Source: Hoylesella shahii DSM 15611 = JCM 12083
Lineage (GTDB): Bacteria > Bacteroidota > Bacteroidia > Bacteroidales > Bacteroidaceae
Length of the DNA stretch: 64,000 nt
Reading direction: 5' to 3'
Assembly: GCF_000613445.1 (NCBI RefSeq)
Contig: NZ_BAIZ01000009.1
Location: forward strand, 27,509 to 91,508
The first letter of the stretch is position 1. Each line of letters opens with the position of its first letter. A program made the translations under genes and the position numbers. Positions 30,105 to 40,013 of this stretch are shown piece by piece. The notes under the pieces were generated by a model. The model was not told the origin of the DNA. It ran no database searches and saw only the letters and a program-made list of their open reading frames with translations.

Positions 30105-31346
30105 TTATTTAGATTTGTCGGTGCGCACAACGCCATTGGAATATACCAGCGAATGTTGGCGTAACGACTTAGAATTGTGGTCGAAAACCAATGCGGGGTC
30201 GATGCGTCGACCTTTAAAAAACACTTCGAAATGCAAGTGCTCGGTGGTAGCTCTGCCTGTTCTTCCCGTCAACCCGATAATGTCGCCAGCCTTAACAGCC
30301 TGCCCCACCTTCACCAAGTTGTGCGACTGATGGCTGTAAAGCGTTTCCAAACCATTGTCGTGACGAATAACGATGCAGTTGCCATAACCAAAATAAGGCC
30401 CCGAACGTGTTACAATGCCACTGAAGGCAGCGAGAATGTTATCGTTGGCGCGTGTTTTAATATCTACACCCGAGTGTCTTCGCTTGCCGCCATAAGGACT
30501 AATTACATGACTACCAGGCAAGGGATAAGCCCATTCGCGTGGCAAGAAGTCGGCAAGAGAAAGTTGGTTGCCTGTGTTGCTTTTACCCGTTTTTTGCGTT
30601 TTAAGCAAGGTTTTCTCGTTCTCTTTTTTCTCTTCGGCCAAGGCTTTCTCCTCTTCTTTCACACGTTTGGCCTCCTCCTTCTTGATTTTATCTTCCTCTT
30701 TGCGAAGCTTTTTCTCATCAGTCTGAGCCTTCTTTTCGGCTAAAAGTTTCTCTTCCAAATCTTTTTCGGTGGCTTGTCTCACCAACACGCGTTCGCCTTT
30801 CTTCTCCAGTCGCAACACCGTTTTATGCAATTTATGGTTGCTGGCGTCTATGATGGTAAGCGGATTGATGCGACCGCCGTTCACCATGGTGAGAAAAGAC
30901 AATCTTCCCTTACCCTTATGCGTACCCACAATGGCAATGCTTTGTCCGGCTTCCACTGTTTGGTTGGGCTTCACTAGGTTTTGAGCGTTGTGCGCATACA
31001 TCGTTTCCAATCCGTTATCGTGGCGTATCACTATCACGTTTCCCCACTGCTTATTTTTGCGTGCCAGCCTTACGCGTCCTGGAAACATAGCCTTTACTGC
31101 GTCTCCTTTCTTGGTTGTAATCTCTAATACATCGCTCCCAATGACTTTCGACTTCCCCACAGGCAGCGGGAAAGAGAAGTTTTTATGCCCCACGGCATTG
31201 AGATCGATAAAGAGAACATTGCTCTTGTCAAATAAACCAGGCGTAGCGATGCTTATCTGTTGTGTCTCGGCAGGCGTGAATTTGTCATCTGAGGGTTTGC
31301 CAGCAGTGAAAAGCAGAAAGAGAAGAAATGCTGTAAGTTGTTTCAT
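30105..31346 (-). CDS. Envelope protein with two LytM/M23 domains and a charged coiled-coil
   Basis: 413 aa with N-terminal signal sequence (MKQLTAFLLFLLFTAG). Domain 1 (about 65-170) has the M23 core WGNVIVIRHDNGLETMYAHN but lacks the metal-binding HxxxD and HxH (GRLSFLTMVNG stands in place of HLHFE). Residues about 190-255 are a Lys/Glu-rich coiled coil. Domain 2 (about 275-390) is complete: RRHSGVDIKT, SHQSHNLVKVGQ and EHLHFEVFFKG. The layout suggests a peptidoglycan endopeptidase, or an activator like EnvC/NlpD, with an inactive first repeat. It lies 73 bp downstream of pgeF. Confidence 0.85.
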   Translation of the reverse strand: MKQLTAFLLFLLFTAGKPSDDKFTPAETQQISIATPGLFDKSNVLFIDLNAVGHKNFSFPLPVGKSKVIGSDVLEITTKKGDAVKAMFPGRVRLARKNKQWGNVIVIRHDNGLETMYAHNAQNLVKPNQTVEAGQSIAIVGTHKGKGRLSFLTMVNGGRINPLTIIDASNHKLHKTVLRLEKKGERVLVRQATEKDLEEKLLAEKKAQTDEKKLRKEEDKIKKEEAKRVKEEEKALAEEKKENEKTLLKTQKTGKSNTGNQLSLADFLPREWAYPLPGSHVISPYGGKRRHSGVDIKTRANDNILAAFSGIVTRSGPYFGYGNCIVIRHDNGLETLYSHQSHNLVKVGQAVKAGDIIGLTGRTGRATTEHLHFEVFFKGRRIDPALVFDHNSKSLRQHSLVYSNGVVRTDKSK

Positions 31347-31418
31347 TTGTATAATGCTAGATACGAACAGGTGTTGGCACGAATGCCATATTTAACCGAA
31401 TGCATGGTTAAGCCCTGT

Positions 31419-32192
31419 TCAGCTGATGGTAACACCCGTAAATATGCGGCCAGAGTTGATGCCTAGCCTTCGGGCTGAAAAGAAATCGTTGCAGCGGTCG
31501 TATGTACAGATGTCCGTTGCATGTATGTTCTCGGCTTTCACACCTGCCTCTTGCAGTTGCATTTGGTTGCAAAGGGGCAGGTTGATATGCCATTTTTCTT
31601 GCCGTTGCGCAATCTCTTGCATAGGGAAAGCGGCATTGGCAAAGGCCTCGTACACCTCGTTGCCCACTTCAAAGTTGTGCAACGAAATGCCAGGCCCAAT
31701 GATGGCGCGCAGTGATTGTGGGTTGGTGCCAAAAGCTGTGCGCATCTGTGCGATGGTGTTTTGTGCGATGCGTTTCACCGTTCCGCGCCATCCTGCATGG
31801 ATAGCGGCTGTTGCACGGTGTTCGGCATCGTAGAGAATAATAGGAATGCAATCGGCTGTAGACACGCCAATACACACCCCCGGCACGTTGGTGATGAGTG
31901 CATCAACCCCCTCGAGCACCATTTGGCGCACCATTTGTGGCATGGAGAGCAGCTCACTGGCCACCAGTCGCACTGTGGTTTCGTGGGTTTGATGTGGCAA
32001 CACCAAGTTGTTGGGTGCAATATCGAGCATGTGGCACAGCGCGTTCACGTTCTGTGCCACATGTTCGGGATTGTCTCCACAATAGGGATTGATGTTGAAA
32101 TGAGCGTAAGCGTCTTGACTTTGGCCAGCAGCACGCATGGTGCTGAAGGCGTGAACCTCGTTGCCTAGCTCATATTCCAATAGTTTAGGCAT
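31419..32192 (-). CDS. pgeF: Peptidoglycan editing factor PgeF (laccase-domain protein, YfiH family)
   Basis: 257 aa from ATG 32192, which overlaps the obgE stop by 8 bp; the longer in-frame extension to 32291 lies inside obgE and is rejected. Motifs: [21 protein letters not shown] and [11 protein letters not shown] supply the His/Cys/His metal site of this family. In E. coli PgeF removes wrongly incorporated L-Ser muropeptides; older annotations call it polyphenol oxidase. Translationally coupled to obgE. Confidence 0.9.
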   Translation of the reverse strand: MPKLLEYELGNEVHAFSTMRAAGQSQDAYAHFNINPYCGDNPEHVAQNVNALCHMLDIAPNNLVLPHQTHETTVRLVASELLSMPQMVRQMVLEGVDALITNVPGVCIGVSTADCIPIILYDAEHRATAAIHAGWRGTVKRIAQNTIAQMRTAFGTNPQSLRAIIGPGISLHNFEVGNEVYEAFANAAFPMQEIAQRQEKWHINLPLCNQMQLQEAGVKAENIHATDICTYDRCNDFFSARRLGINSGRIFTGVTIS

Positions 32193-33350
32193 CTTCGTCC
32201 TCCTCGTATTCGAAGTCGTTGAGGTCTTCAATCTCGGCGTCGATGTATTCCACATCGATATCTTCTCCCTCATCAGCCAGTTCTTGAGCAAAGCTTCTAA
32301 TGTCTTTATCGCGGTGAACCAGGCTGTCTTCGGCCATGATGCTTTGCAGTTTGTTGCTTTCGCTGTTCAGTTCTCGCCATAGGATATCCTTCAGTTCGGC
32401 CAGTCCTTGTCCTGTAACCGATGAGATAAACACCACAGGGAGGTCGGTGGGTAGTGTCTCGCGAAGCATCTCTATGAGTTCTTCGTCAAGCAAGTCGCAT
32501 TTGGTAACAGCCAATACGCGATGCTTATCGTTAAGTTCGGGATTAAAGTTGTTTAGCTCGTTGAGCAACACTTCGTATTCTGTTTTGATGTCGTCTGTAT
32601 CTCCAGGCACCATAAAAAGCAGCAACGAGTTGCGTTCGATGTGTCGCAGAAAGCGCAAGCCAAGACCTTTGCCCTCGCTAGCGCCCTCGATAATACCAGG
32701 GATGTCGGCCATAACAAACGACTTATGGTCGTGATAGGCCACAATGCCGAGCGATGGTTCGAGGGTGGTGAAAGGATAATTGGCAATTTTGGGTCGAGCC
32801 GAAGAGAGCGAAGAGAGAAGCGTTGATTTACCCGCGTTGGGGAAACCCACCAGTCCCACGTCGGCAAGGAGCTTTAGTTCGAGTATTATGGTCATCTCTT
32901 CCATTGGCTCGCCAGGCTGCGCATAACGAGGCGTTTGGTTGGTGGCAGTGCGGAATTGGAAGTTACCCAGTCCGCCTCTGCCACCTTTAAGTAGCATAAC
33001 CACTTGTCCGTCGTGCATCACGTCGCAGACATATTTACCTGTTTCGGCATTATACACCACCGTACCGCAGGGCACATCGATGTACATATCCTTGCCATCA
33101 GTGCCGTGGCATTTGTCTCTTCCGCCGTTTCCGCCATGTTCGGCGAACACATGTCGTTGAAACTTCAAGTGCAACAGCGTCCAATAGTTGTGGTTTCCGC
33201 GTAGGTAGATGTTACCCCCACGTCCGCCGTCGCCACCATCGGGCCCGCCGTTAGGTTGTACTTAACATGTCGGAGATGCATAGACCCCCTTCCGCCCTTA
33301 CCCGAGCGGCAGTAAATTTTTACGTAGTCTACGAAGTTTGATTCGGGCAT
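32185..33350 (-). CDS. obgE: Obg-family GTPase ObgE/CgtA; frame broken near 33258
   Basis: About 388 aa when rejoined, from ATG 33350 ([12 protein letters not shown]), 7 bp after the adk stop. The Gly-rich Obg domain ([16 protein letters not shown], then [18 protein letters not shown] in the next frame) is followed by the G domain: G1 [10 protein letters not shown]3 ADIPG, G4 VTKCD. The C-terminus is acidic. One base restored in TAC-CAA-CCT at ~33258 joins the frames. ObgE is essential in most bacteria, so this break is almost surely an artefact. It acts in ribosome assembly and stringent control. Confidence 0.92.
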
Positions 33351-33357
33351 GAGCAGT

Positions 33358-33930
33358 TTAGATGTTATCAATCACGTTGCACACGTCGGCAAAAATGCGG
33401 TCGAGTTCTCCCAAACCGTCGATGTGATTGTGAATGTTTTCTTTTTTATACCATTCGATGAGCGGAGTCGTTTGACTGTGGTATACGCCCAATCGTTTTT
33501 TAATTGTTTCCTCGTTGTCGTCTGTGCGTCCGCTTTGTTGTCCGCGAAGCACCAGGCGTTTCATCAGTTCTTCTTCGGGTACATCCAGTTCAATCATGGC
33601 AGCCACCTTGTGTCCGCGTTCATCGAGCATGGTTTTCAATGCTTCTGCTTGAGGGATGGTGCGTGGAAATCCGTCGAAAATAACACCCTTATGTTCTTTT
33701 CCAAACTTGTCGTACACGCTAGCGAGGATGTCAATCATCAACTCGTCGGGTATCAATTGGCCATTGTCGATGTATTCCTTAGCGGTTTTTCCCAGTTCTG
33801 TTCCGTTCTTAATCTCGTTGCGAAGCACGTCGCCAGTAGAGATATGTTCGAAACCATATTTGGCGATCATCTTGTCGCTTTGTGTGCCTTTGCCCGAACC
33901 GGGAGCACCGAAGATAACGATATTCTTCAT
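33358..33930 (-). CDS. adk: Adenylate kinase
   Basis: 190 aa, cytosolic, ATP + AMP = 2 ADP. P-loop [11 protein letters not shown] at residues 7-17, AMP-binding [11 protein letters not shown], and [12 protein letters not shown]. The short-lid form without a zinc finger fits its length. Intact frame. It lies between hpt and obgE, an arrangement common in Bacteroidetes. Confidence 0.97.
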   Translation of the reverse strand: MKNIVIFGAPGSGKGTQSDKMIAKYGFEHISTGDVLRNEIKNGTELGKTAKEYIDNGQLIPDELMIDILASVYDKFGKEHKGVIFDGFPRTIPQAEALKTMLDERGHKVAAMIELDVPEEELMKRLVLRGQQSGRTDDNEETIKKRLGVYHSQTTPLIEWYKKENIHNHIDGLGELDRIFADVCNVIDNI

Positions 33931-34007
33931 TTTTAAGTTGTGTTTATAATGAAATTAAATAATTTTCTGATAGGATTTTCACCCTTTGTTATGCCACACG
34001 TCTTTCT

Positions 34008-34034
34008 CCTTTCCCCTGAGGCTGGGGCAAGGGA
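34008..34034. repeat. GC-rich palindrome 3 (REP-like)
   Basis: CCTTTCCCC-TGAGGCT-GGGGCAAGGG interrupted palindrome in the hpt-adk gap; compare 14107, 25551 and 43684. Confidence 0.45.
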
Positions 34035-34076
34035 TTGTGCTGTTTTGCAACGATGAGGCAAAGGGGTGAACCTTTC

Positions 34077-34616
34077 TTACTCTTCCACCACGGTGTAGAT
34101 GTCTCGCAGGTTGCGTCCTTGCTGGTTATAGTCTAGCCCATAACCCACGATAAAGTCGTTGGGGATTTCGATGGCTGCATATTCCACGTTGAGCGGAACA
34201 GTAAGTCTGTCTGGCTTCATTAGTAAAGTGCAGATATGAATCGACTTGGGCGAACGTGTGCCTATAGATTCTACCATGCGTTTGATTGTCAATCCCGACT
34301 CAACGATGTCTTCAACGATGATAACCGTGCGTCCAGCTAGGTCTTCGTTGATGCCAATCACCTCTTTGATTGTACCCGTTGATGTGGTGCCTTGGTACGA
34401 CGCCAGTTTTACAAATGATATTTCGCAGGGTATGGTGAGCATGCGCATGAGGTCGGCAGCGAACATGAACGAACCGTTAAGCACAGCCAAGAGTAGCGGA
34501 TTCTTATCGGCCATGTCGTTGTTTATCCTGTCTGCAACGGCTTTTACGCGTTCTTGAATTTGGGCTTCCGTGATGGAGGTCTCGAAAACCTTATCTAACA
34601 ATTTTATTCGAGCCAT
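34077..34616 (-). CDS. hpt: Hypoxanthine phosphoribosyltransferase
   Basis: 179 aa, purine salvage. The PRPP-binding VIIVEDIVESGLT motif, the flexible-loop region SYQGTTSTGT and the C-terminal DFIVGYGLDY are diagnostic. First gene of the minus-strand run hpt-adk-obgE-pgeF. A -7 box lies at 34637-34644. Confidence 0.95.
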   Translation of the reverse strand: MARIKLLDKVFETSITEAQIQERVKAVADRINNDMADKNPLLLAVLNGSFMFAADLMRMLTIPCEISFVKLASYQGTTSTGTIKEVIGINEDLAGRTVIIVEDIVESGLTIKRMVESIGTRSPKSIHICTLLMKPDRLTVPLNVEYAAIEIPNDFIVGYGLDYNQQGRNLRDIYTVVEE

Positions 34617-34636
34617 ATTTTTTTGCTATTAAGCTG

Positions 34637-34644
34637 CAAAAATA
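34637..34644 (-). promoter_or_regulatory. -7 box of hpt promoter
   Basis: Minus-strand TATTTTTG, complement of 34637-34644, about 20 bp before the hpt ATG. No clear -33 TTTG at the expected distance. Confidence 0.45.
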
Positions 34645-34871
34645 CGAAAAAAAACTGGAATATAGGGGTTTAGATACAGATATTTAGTTTTTAATGGGTG
34701 CAAGTGTAGGTGTTGCAGATTGGAGCTTGCTTCGCACCTAATCGCTTTTCTTTGGTTTCTTTCTTTTGGATAAAGCAAATAAATGCGAATTACTGGCCAC
34801 GATAATTTGTTTATCCCCAATCTCGGTCGTTAGAGCCTAAACAGATTTTGTTTTATTGTCGGCAGATTGTA

Positions 34872-35203
34872 TACGCCAGTTCGGGATAAGAAAGTGCCCT
34901 AAAAAGTTGGTAACCTCACTATTGTTTTGTAACTCTATAGTTGTAAATCAATAACTTACAAAACATATATAGCGATGATTGCCACAGACAAAGTTACTGA
35001 AATATTCTGTGTATTGGATGAGTCCTGCAAGAATTCTTTGAGAACCTCTTCAACCAAGGCATCCATCTCGTTCATGGGCTCAAATCAAACATGAAAAACA
35101 AGCTTATGCCCTTGTGGGACAAAATGATGCTGCGTAAGCGATATATAATAGAATGCATCAACAACTGCTCAAGAACAAGGCCAACCTAGTCCATTCACGC
35201 CAT
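34872..35203 (+). mobile_element. Internally deleted, truncated copy of the IS982-family element
   Basis: Begins with the same end as the IS at 36627 (TACGCCAGTTCGGGATAAG) and follows it through the transposase start. It then jumps from AGTCCTGCAAGAATTC (about 35030) to the part of the IS around 37357-37377, losing about 570 bp between two CAAGARTTC words. It diverges after CATTCACGCCAT at 35203, so the right terminal repeat is missing. Useful as a witness: its start codon run reads ATGATTGCCACAGACAAA, where the larger copy has a stop. Confidence 0.8.
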
Positions 35204-35469
35204 GTCACTGTGCAGTTTGAACAAAAAGATAAATACAACGATGTTAAGGCCTAAAAAGTTGTAAACCAAGTGCTTTTTCTTGCTCCTTCCCTAAATTTGA
35301 ACAATTCTTAACGATACCATAAACAGATAAAGTGGTTAATTTCGAGTGTTTTTTATATTTACAATAAAGTCTCACTACATTTGTATTTTTTGTTTCTTTC
35401 ATAGTTTGTTACCCATGAAAGGACGAAAACTACTAACGTAGCGAGGGCTATAAGTTACGTTGAATCACT
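35204..35469. other. AT-rich intergenic sequence
   Basis: Flanks the IS remnant; no gene, RNA or clear regulatory site recognised. Confidence 0.4.
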
Positions 35470-35907
35470 TCATACCCGTTCTAATCTACCTCGAGTATAT
35501 GTGTAAGAAACGATAAGGATGCCAATTGTTGTGTATACAACAAAGGGTGACATTAATAACAAACCACCAGAGCATATAGTAACATAAAGTAAAAGGGCTG
35601 TAATCCCCACAGAAACGACAACGAGATAGTTCCGTAACAATTGCTTATTTCGTTCTGTTTTCGAGATTGAACCTACATGATTAATTTTGTATGGATCCTT
35701 TATGTACCAACGAAGGATTGCGTAAACTAAGCAGGAAACCAAAGGAAAAACAAGAATGAATTGCTGCTCCCCGTGATGAGTAACATGCCCAAGAAAGTCC
35801 CAATGCAAAATAATCGACGAATTGTGTAATGCAATGAATATTGCCAAACCAACATTTGCAATTAGGAATAGAATGGCAATGATGTTTAGGGTCTTTGTAA
35901 TCTTCAT
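35470..35907 (-). CDS. Small DUF1648-like membrane protein
   Basis: 145 aa with four hydrophobic segments (about 7-28, 50-66, 93-112 and 118-137). The stretch ALHNSSIILHWDFLGHVTHH resembles the DUF1648 signature found after the first membrane helix. Function unknown. The gene is AT-rich like the island it lies in, flanked by IS982 sequences on both sides. Confidence 0.6.
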   Translation of the reverse strand: MKITKTLNIIAILFLIANVGLAIFIALHNSSIILHWDFLGHVTHHGEQQFILVFPLVSCLVYAILRWYIKDPYKINHVGSISKTERNKQLLRNYLVVVSVGITALLLYVTICSGGLLLMSPFVVYTTIGILIVSYTYTRGRLERV

Positions 35908-36626
35908 AACTTTAAGTTTTAGTCCAGTTTAAAAAGAACAAGTTGATTTATAGAATACACCAAGTTATTTAGTGAGCGAAATAGATACGTTTAAATGATT
36001 AAATTGAGATTCTAAAGTTTTCTTGTGCTTAAATAGTCGGAGATGTTTAGAAATAAACTTATTGGATAAATGAGAAATTTTCCTAAAGTGTAGAACCTTT
36101 CTGTAAACTCATCAGTATAATGTTCCTTAAAGTGTTCTTGTAAACTTTTTTATAAACTTCAGGGAAGTTTTCTTCAACCACATTGTAGCCTTGTTTAAGA
36201 ATAGCTCCGCTTAATTTAACAGATATTATATAATCTATTCTTTAAATTATTACATGCAGCAGTACACTTAAATGTGGTTAAAAGTGTAAGTGTTACTGGT
36301 GGTTGGATTGTTATTTTACTCATGTTTAAAATACTTTTGTTCATTCCACTTCACTTAGGCCAGAGTTGTTGGTTCGGTGACGTGGATTTATATATAATAT
36401 TCAAAACTTTCTAAAAGCAAATATCGTCCTTTTTGAATTAAGTTGTTCTTTTTGGATGTGATTTTTATATTTGTTTAACAGCGACTTGTGTCTATTGGAA
36501 GATTTTAAGTCTATTTTTCATGGAAGTCAAAGGCGTGTGCTTTCATTCGATAAAACCCTGGATGATGTAGCAAGTCTTGTTTTATGAGCTTTTATTAGCG
36601 CTTCTTATAATGAAATTATCTATAAA
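35908..36626. other. AT-rich region without genes
   Basis: About 720 bp, notably poorer in G+C than the gene clusters on either side. No ORF with family resemblance, no RNA or promoter that I can support. Confidence 0.4.
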
Positions 36627-37685
36627 CTACGCCAGTTCGGGATAAGAAAGTGCCCTAAAAAGTTGGTAATCTCGCTATTATTTTACAGCCTTATAGTTGA
36701 AAATCAATAACTTACAAAACAGATATAGCGATGATTACCACAGACTAAGTTACAGAAATATTTTGTATATTGGATGAGTTCTGCAAGAATTTAGATGCCG
36801 AGTTAACTAAAAACCTACACATCGCCCCCATAGACGAGGGATATAAGCGCATGCGAAACCGCAAAGGGCAGATGTCCAAGAGCGAAATAATGACCATCCT
36901 GTTGTGCTATCATTTTGGCTCTTTCCGCAACTTCAAGCACTATTACCCCTTCTTCATCAAGGAGCATCTGGCAAGCTACTTCCCTAAGGCCGTGTCCTAC
37001 ACGCGTTTCGTGGAACTCATGCCCCGCGTGTTCTTCGAGCTGATGGCCTTCATGCGCATCCAAGGTTTTGGAAAGTGCACGGGCATTAGTTTTGTGGACA
37101 GTACGATGATTCCCGTATGCCACAACATGAGAAGGAATTTCAACAAGGTGTTTGATGGACTTGCTAAGAACGGAAAGGGGACAATGGGGTGGTGTCATGG
37201 TTTCAAGCTTCATCTGCTGTGCAACGAGATGGGCGATGTACTCACGTTCTGCCTAACTCCCGCAAACGTGGACGACAGGGACCCTAGGGTGTGGCAGGTC
37301 TTCATCAAGGTGCTCTACGGCAAAGTATTTGCCGATAAGGGCTACATCAAGCAAGAGTTCTTTGAGAACCTCTTCAACCAAGGCATCCACCTCGTTCACG
37401 GGCTCAAATCAAACATGAAAAACAAGCTTATGCCCTTGTGGGACAAAATGATGCTGCGTAAGCGATATATAATAGAATGCATCAACGAACTGCTCAAGAA
37501 CAAGGCCAACCTTGTACATTCACGCCATCGCTCCGTACATAACTTTCTCATGAATCTCTGTGCGGCATTGGCTGCATACTGTTTCTTCGAGAATCGAGAA
37601 TAAGCCAGAGGCACTGCCAGTGCGTATTGAAAAGACTAGGCAATTGGAACTTTTCTAAGCAAACCTTTATCCCGAACTGGCGTAG
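36627..37685 (+). mobile_element. IS982-family insertion sequence
   Basis: About 1.06 kb bounded by 19-bp perfect inverted repeats: CTACGCCAGTTCGGGATAA at 36627-36645 and its complement at 37667-37685. It holds one transposase gene. No convincing target-site duplication is visible. A deleted copy is at 34872-35203. Confidence 0.85.
36770..37603 (+). CDS. IS982-family transposase, start disrupted by a stop codon
   Basis: 277 aa from an internal TTG. DDE-type transposase: SFVDSTMIPVCHNMR (first Asp), ANVDDRDPRVW and [16 protein letters not shown] (second acidic site), then [18 protein letters not shown] (Glu). The natural start is probably ATG 36731, but codon 6 is TAA where the copy at 34.98 kb has AAA (Lys). 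Translation must start later or the element is inactive. The C-terminal sequence is complete. Confidence 0.82.
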   Translation: MDEFCKNLDAELTKNLHIAPIDEGYKRMRNRKGQMSKSEIMTILLCYHFGSFRNFKHYYPFFIKEHLASYFPKAVSYTRFVELMPRVFFELMAFMRIQGFGKCTGISFVDSTMIPVCHNMRRNFNKVFDGLAKNGKGTMGWCHGFKLHLLCNEMGDVLTFCLTPANVDDRDPRVWQVFIKVLYGKVFADKGYIKQEFFENLFNQGIHLVHGLKSNMKNKLMPLWDKMMLRKRYIIECINELLKNKANLVHSRHRSVHNFLMNLCAALAAYCFFENRE

Positions 37686-37813
37686 ACATACAAGATGCCG
37701 ACAAGAAAATAAAAGATGTTAGGAAACAACACAAAAAAGAATTCTGTAAACATTGTGGTCTAACGATCGATTAGGGTTTATAGCTGTGCTATATAAAGGC
37801 CATTCATCTAAAA

Positions 37814-37844
37814 AGGGTGTGCCAAAAACTACTTGGCACACCCT
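37814..37844 (-). terminator. Terminator of the C10 protease gene
   Basis: 11-bp stem AGGGTGTGCCA / TGGCACACCCT (37814-37824 with 37834-37844). Read on the minus strand it is followed by TTTTT (37810-37813 region). It lies just past the stop at 37851. Confidence 0.8.
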
Positions 37845-37850
37845 CATGCA

Positions 37851-40013
37851 TTATCGAATGATAATTTTATGTCCGTTGATGATATAGATGCCTGGCTGTA
37901 ACTCTTTAAGCGAGTTCACGTTTGTGGGCACACGTTTCCCATCAATTGTGTAAATTTTATTGGGTATATTATTGTCAATCACCGCGGGTTGAATGTCTGT
38001 ATAAGTAGTTTCGATAATTTTTTGGAACCGACTCCAGCCTTTGGTCTTCTTGTAGAGATTAAGTTTTCCTCCAGGAACACACAATTTTGTATTGGTTATA
38101 ACAAACTGTGGTGCAGTAAACCCATGCTCGTTAACAGTTGGAGGAACGACGTTATTGATGTAGATGCGTTCTATTTTTGTGCAGAGAATGGCGTCTGTCT
38201 CTATGGTTTGGATGCGCGACGGTATGACGAGAGATTTGATATAGCCACTTGTTATGGCCTGCCGCTTAATGGTTACCACCGTTTCGGGAATTCTAAAGTC
38301 GGTTATTTTGCTATTATGTGGCAATAAAATCAATGTTTTTTTAGCTTTGTCGTATAATGCGCCACCATCTGAAGCGTATTTTGTATTGCCATTCTGAACC
38401 GTAATTTTTTCTAGACTGTTGGCTTTGTTAAACGCATCCCCGTCAATCTTGTCTACAGAATTGGGTATGTCTATTGTCTTTAATCCAGTCATATAAAACA
38501 TAAGTGGGGTTAATGTCTTGACGTTGTTGGATAACGATACATTGGTTAGGGTTGATATTCCACCAAATACACCATTCCCCATTAACGTCCTGCCTATGTG
38601 GGCGTTTCTTAAACTGGTGTTCTTGAAGAGGTCTTTACCGCAGGTAAGTTCTGTTTTATTATCTTTGATGGTGAGATTAATAAGATGTGTACAGCCCAAG
38701 AACGCTTCTGCACCAACGCTGTTAATTGATGAAGGGATTGTAACGTCTGTTATTTTGGTGTTGTTTTTGAAGGCTGCATTAGCGATGGATGTAACCTTGC
38801 ATTGTTGTCCATTTATGAGCACATTCTCTGGAATAATAAGGTTGTTGTTTGGCTTTCCGCCTTTTAAGGTTGCAGTTTGGTTGCCATTATTTTCAAAAAT
38901 TAGTCCATTAACCGTTGTTTCTTTTTCGAACTTTTTGATGCCACAAAACACCTCTTGGTCCCAATTCCATTGTCTCTCGTCCTCGGTGTTTAGTGCCGAC
39001 AGCGTGAAATATCCGTCGTTCCATCCGCCCCAGCCCCAGTTCATGTGGTAATAACCACCACTCTTATAACCATCGCATATAAATTGGTGACCCTCGTTTT
39101 TGTTCTTGTCTTGTCCGCCAAATAGCACAGGCAGCCCATTGGCGAGGTCGTTATATATGGCTTCTTCAAAGGCGTTAAGCCCCACAGTGTTGCGTATAAC
39201 TCGCTTGTAATTGGGAGAATAGCCAAAGTATTTGGCCATCACTTCTCCATTCCTGAAGTATGCCCAACTTCCCCATGGTCCATAGTGCATCTCGAGCGCA
39301 ATGCCACAGTTGTATAAGAGGGTAGCAACAGCGTTGTTGGTGTCGTCGTTGCCCTTATATGTGGTTTTCATCTTGTCCCACTGAAAGGTGGTATTCCCAA
39401 AATCAGCAGACAGTTTTTTGCCATTCCAATCATACGAATGGCTTCCTGTGCCTTTCTTTGGCCATTTGTGGTAGTACATCAATTGTGCAGTGGCAGTGGC
39501 AACGCATCCCGTAACACATCTTCTTTTTTCTTTGTCGTCGTATGGGCATAGTGTGTTGTAGGGTGCTTCTTGGTTCCATTTCGTTTGTATCAACGGCGCT
39601 ATATTGTGTCGAGCTTCTGCTGCACGAGTTTTGGGGTTGCGTTCGTTTTTCGATGCATATTCTATTTGCTTTTGATAACACTCCAACCACCATCTTGTTG
39701 CAGGCGCCATGTTTTTAAAGTTGAATGTTTCTGTATCTGAATAGGCAAGTATGGGTTCCGAGTTATCATCTGCAGAGGCAATGATAAATCCTGTATCATC
39801 TTTACTAGTAAATACGTAGCATAAGGCCGCGTTCGTGGTTTCGCTGCGAAATACATGCTTAATCTGCAATTGACTGGCACTCGGTGCACGCGTGGTAGTG
39901 ACGTGTTGTGCCATGAACTTCGCCGATATTGCTTTGGCTTTTTCCACAGTAATTGGTTTGGCCATACAGATTGTGCCGATTAACCATAACCATAATAGTG
40001 TAAATTTTCTCAT
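37851..40013 (-). CDS. C10 (streptopain/interpain-like) cysteine protease with BspA-like leucine-rich repeats
   Basis: 720 aa. Signal peptide (MRKFTLLWLWLIGTICMA), inhibitory Spi-type propeptide to about residue 135, then the protease with catalytic Cys170 in TGCVATATAQLMYYHKWP and His309 in GHQFICDGY, followed by YHMNWGWGGWNDGYF. Residues about 375-650 hold BspA-type LRR_5 repeats (SINSVGAEAFLGCTHLINLT and similar). The end, IYTIDGKRVP..GIYIINGHKIIIR, resembles C-terminal sorting sequences of exported Bacteroidales proteins. Related to Prevotella interpain A; I infer a secreted protease with an adhesin-like tail. It has its own terminator. Confidence 0.9.
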   Translation of the reverse strand: MRKFTLLWLWLIGTICMAKPITVEKAKAISAKFMAQHVTTTRAPSASQLQIKHVFRSETTNAALCYVFTSKDDTGFIIASADDNSEPILAYSDTETFNFKNMAPATRWWLECYQKQIEYASKNERNPKTRAAEARHNIAPLIQTKWNQEAPYNTLCPYDDKEKRRCVTGCVATATAQLMYYHKWPKKGTGSHSYDWNGKKLSADFGNTTFQWDKMKTTYKGNDDTNNAVATLLYNCGIALEMHYGPWGSWAYFRNGEVMAKYFGYSPNYKRVIRNTVGLNAFEEAIYNDLANGLPVLFGGQDKNKNEGHQFICDGYKSGGYYHMNWGWGGWNDGYFTLSALNTEDERQWNWDQEVFCGIKKFEKETTVNGLIFENNGNQTATLKGGKPNNNLIIPENVLINGQQCKVTSIANAAFKNNTKITDVTIPSSINSVGAEAFLGCTHLINLTIKDNKTELTCGKDLFKNTSLRNAHIGRTLMGNGVFGGISTLTNVSLSNNVKTLTPLMFYMTGLKTIDIPNSVDKIDGDAFNKANSLEKITVQNGNTKYASDGGALYDKAKKTLILLPHNSKITDFRIPETVVTIKRQAITSGYIKSLVIPSRIQTIETDAILCTKIERIYINNVVPPTVNEHGFTAPQFVITNTKLCVPGGKLNLYKKTKGWSRFQKIIETTYTDIQPAVIDNNIPNKIYTIDGKRVPTNVNSLKELQPGIYIINGHKIIIR

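Noticed and set aside
36627..37685. Target-site duplication of the IS982 element
   Set aside because: Flanks AAACTA and TAGACA do not give a convincing direct repeat of more than 2 bp.
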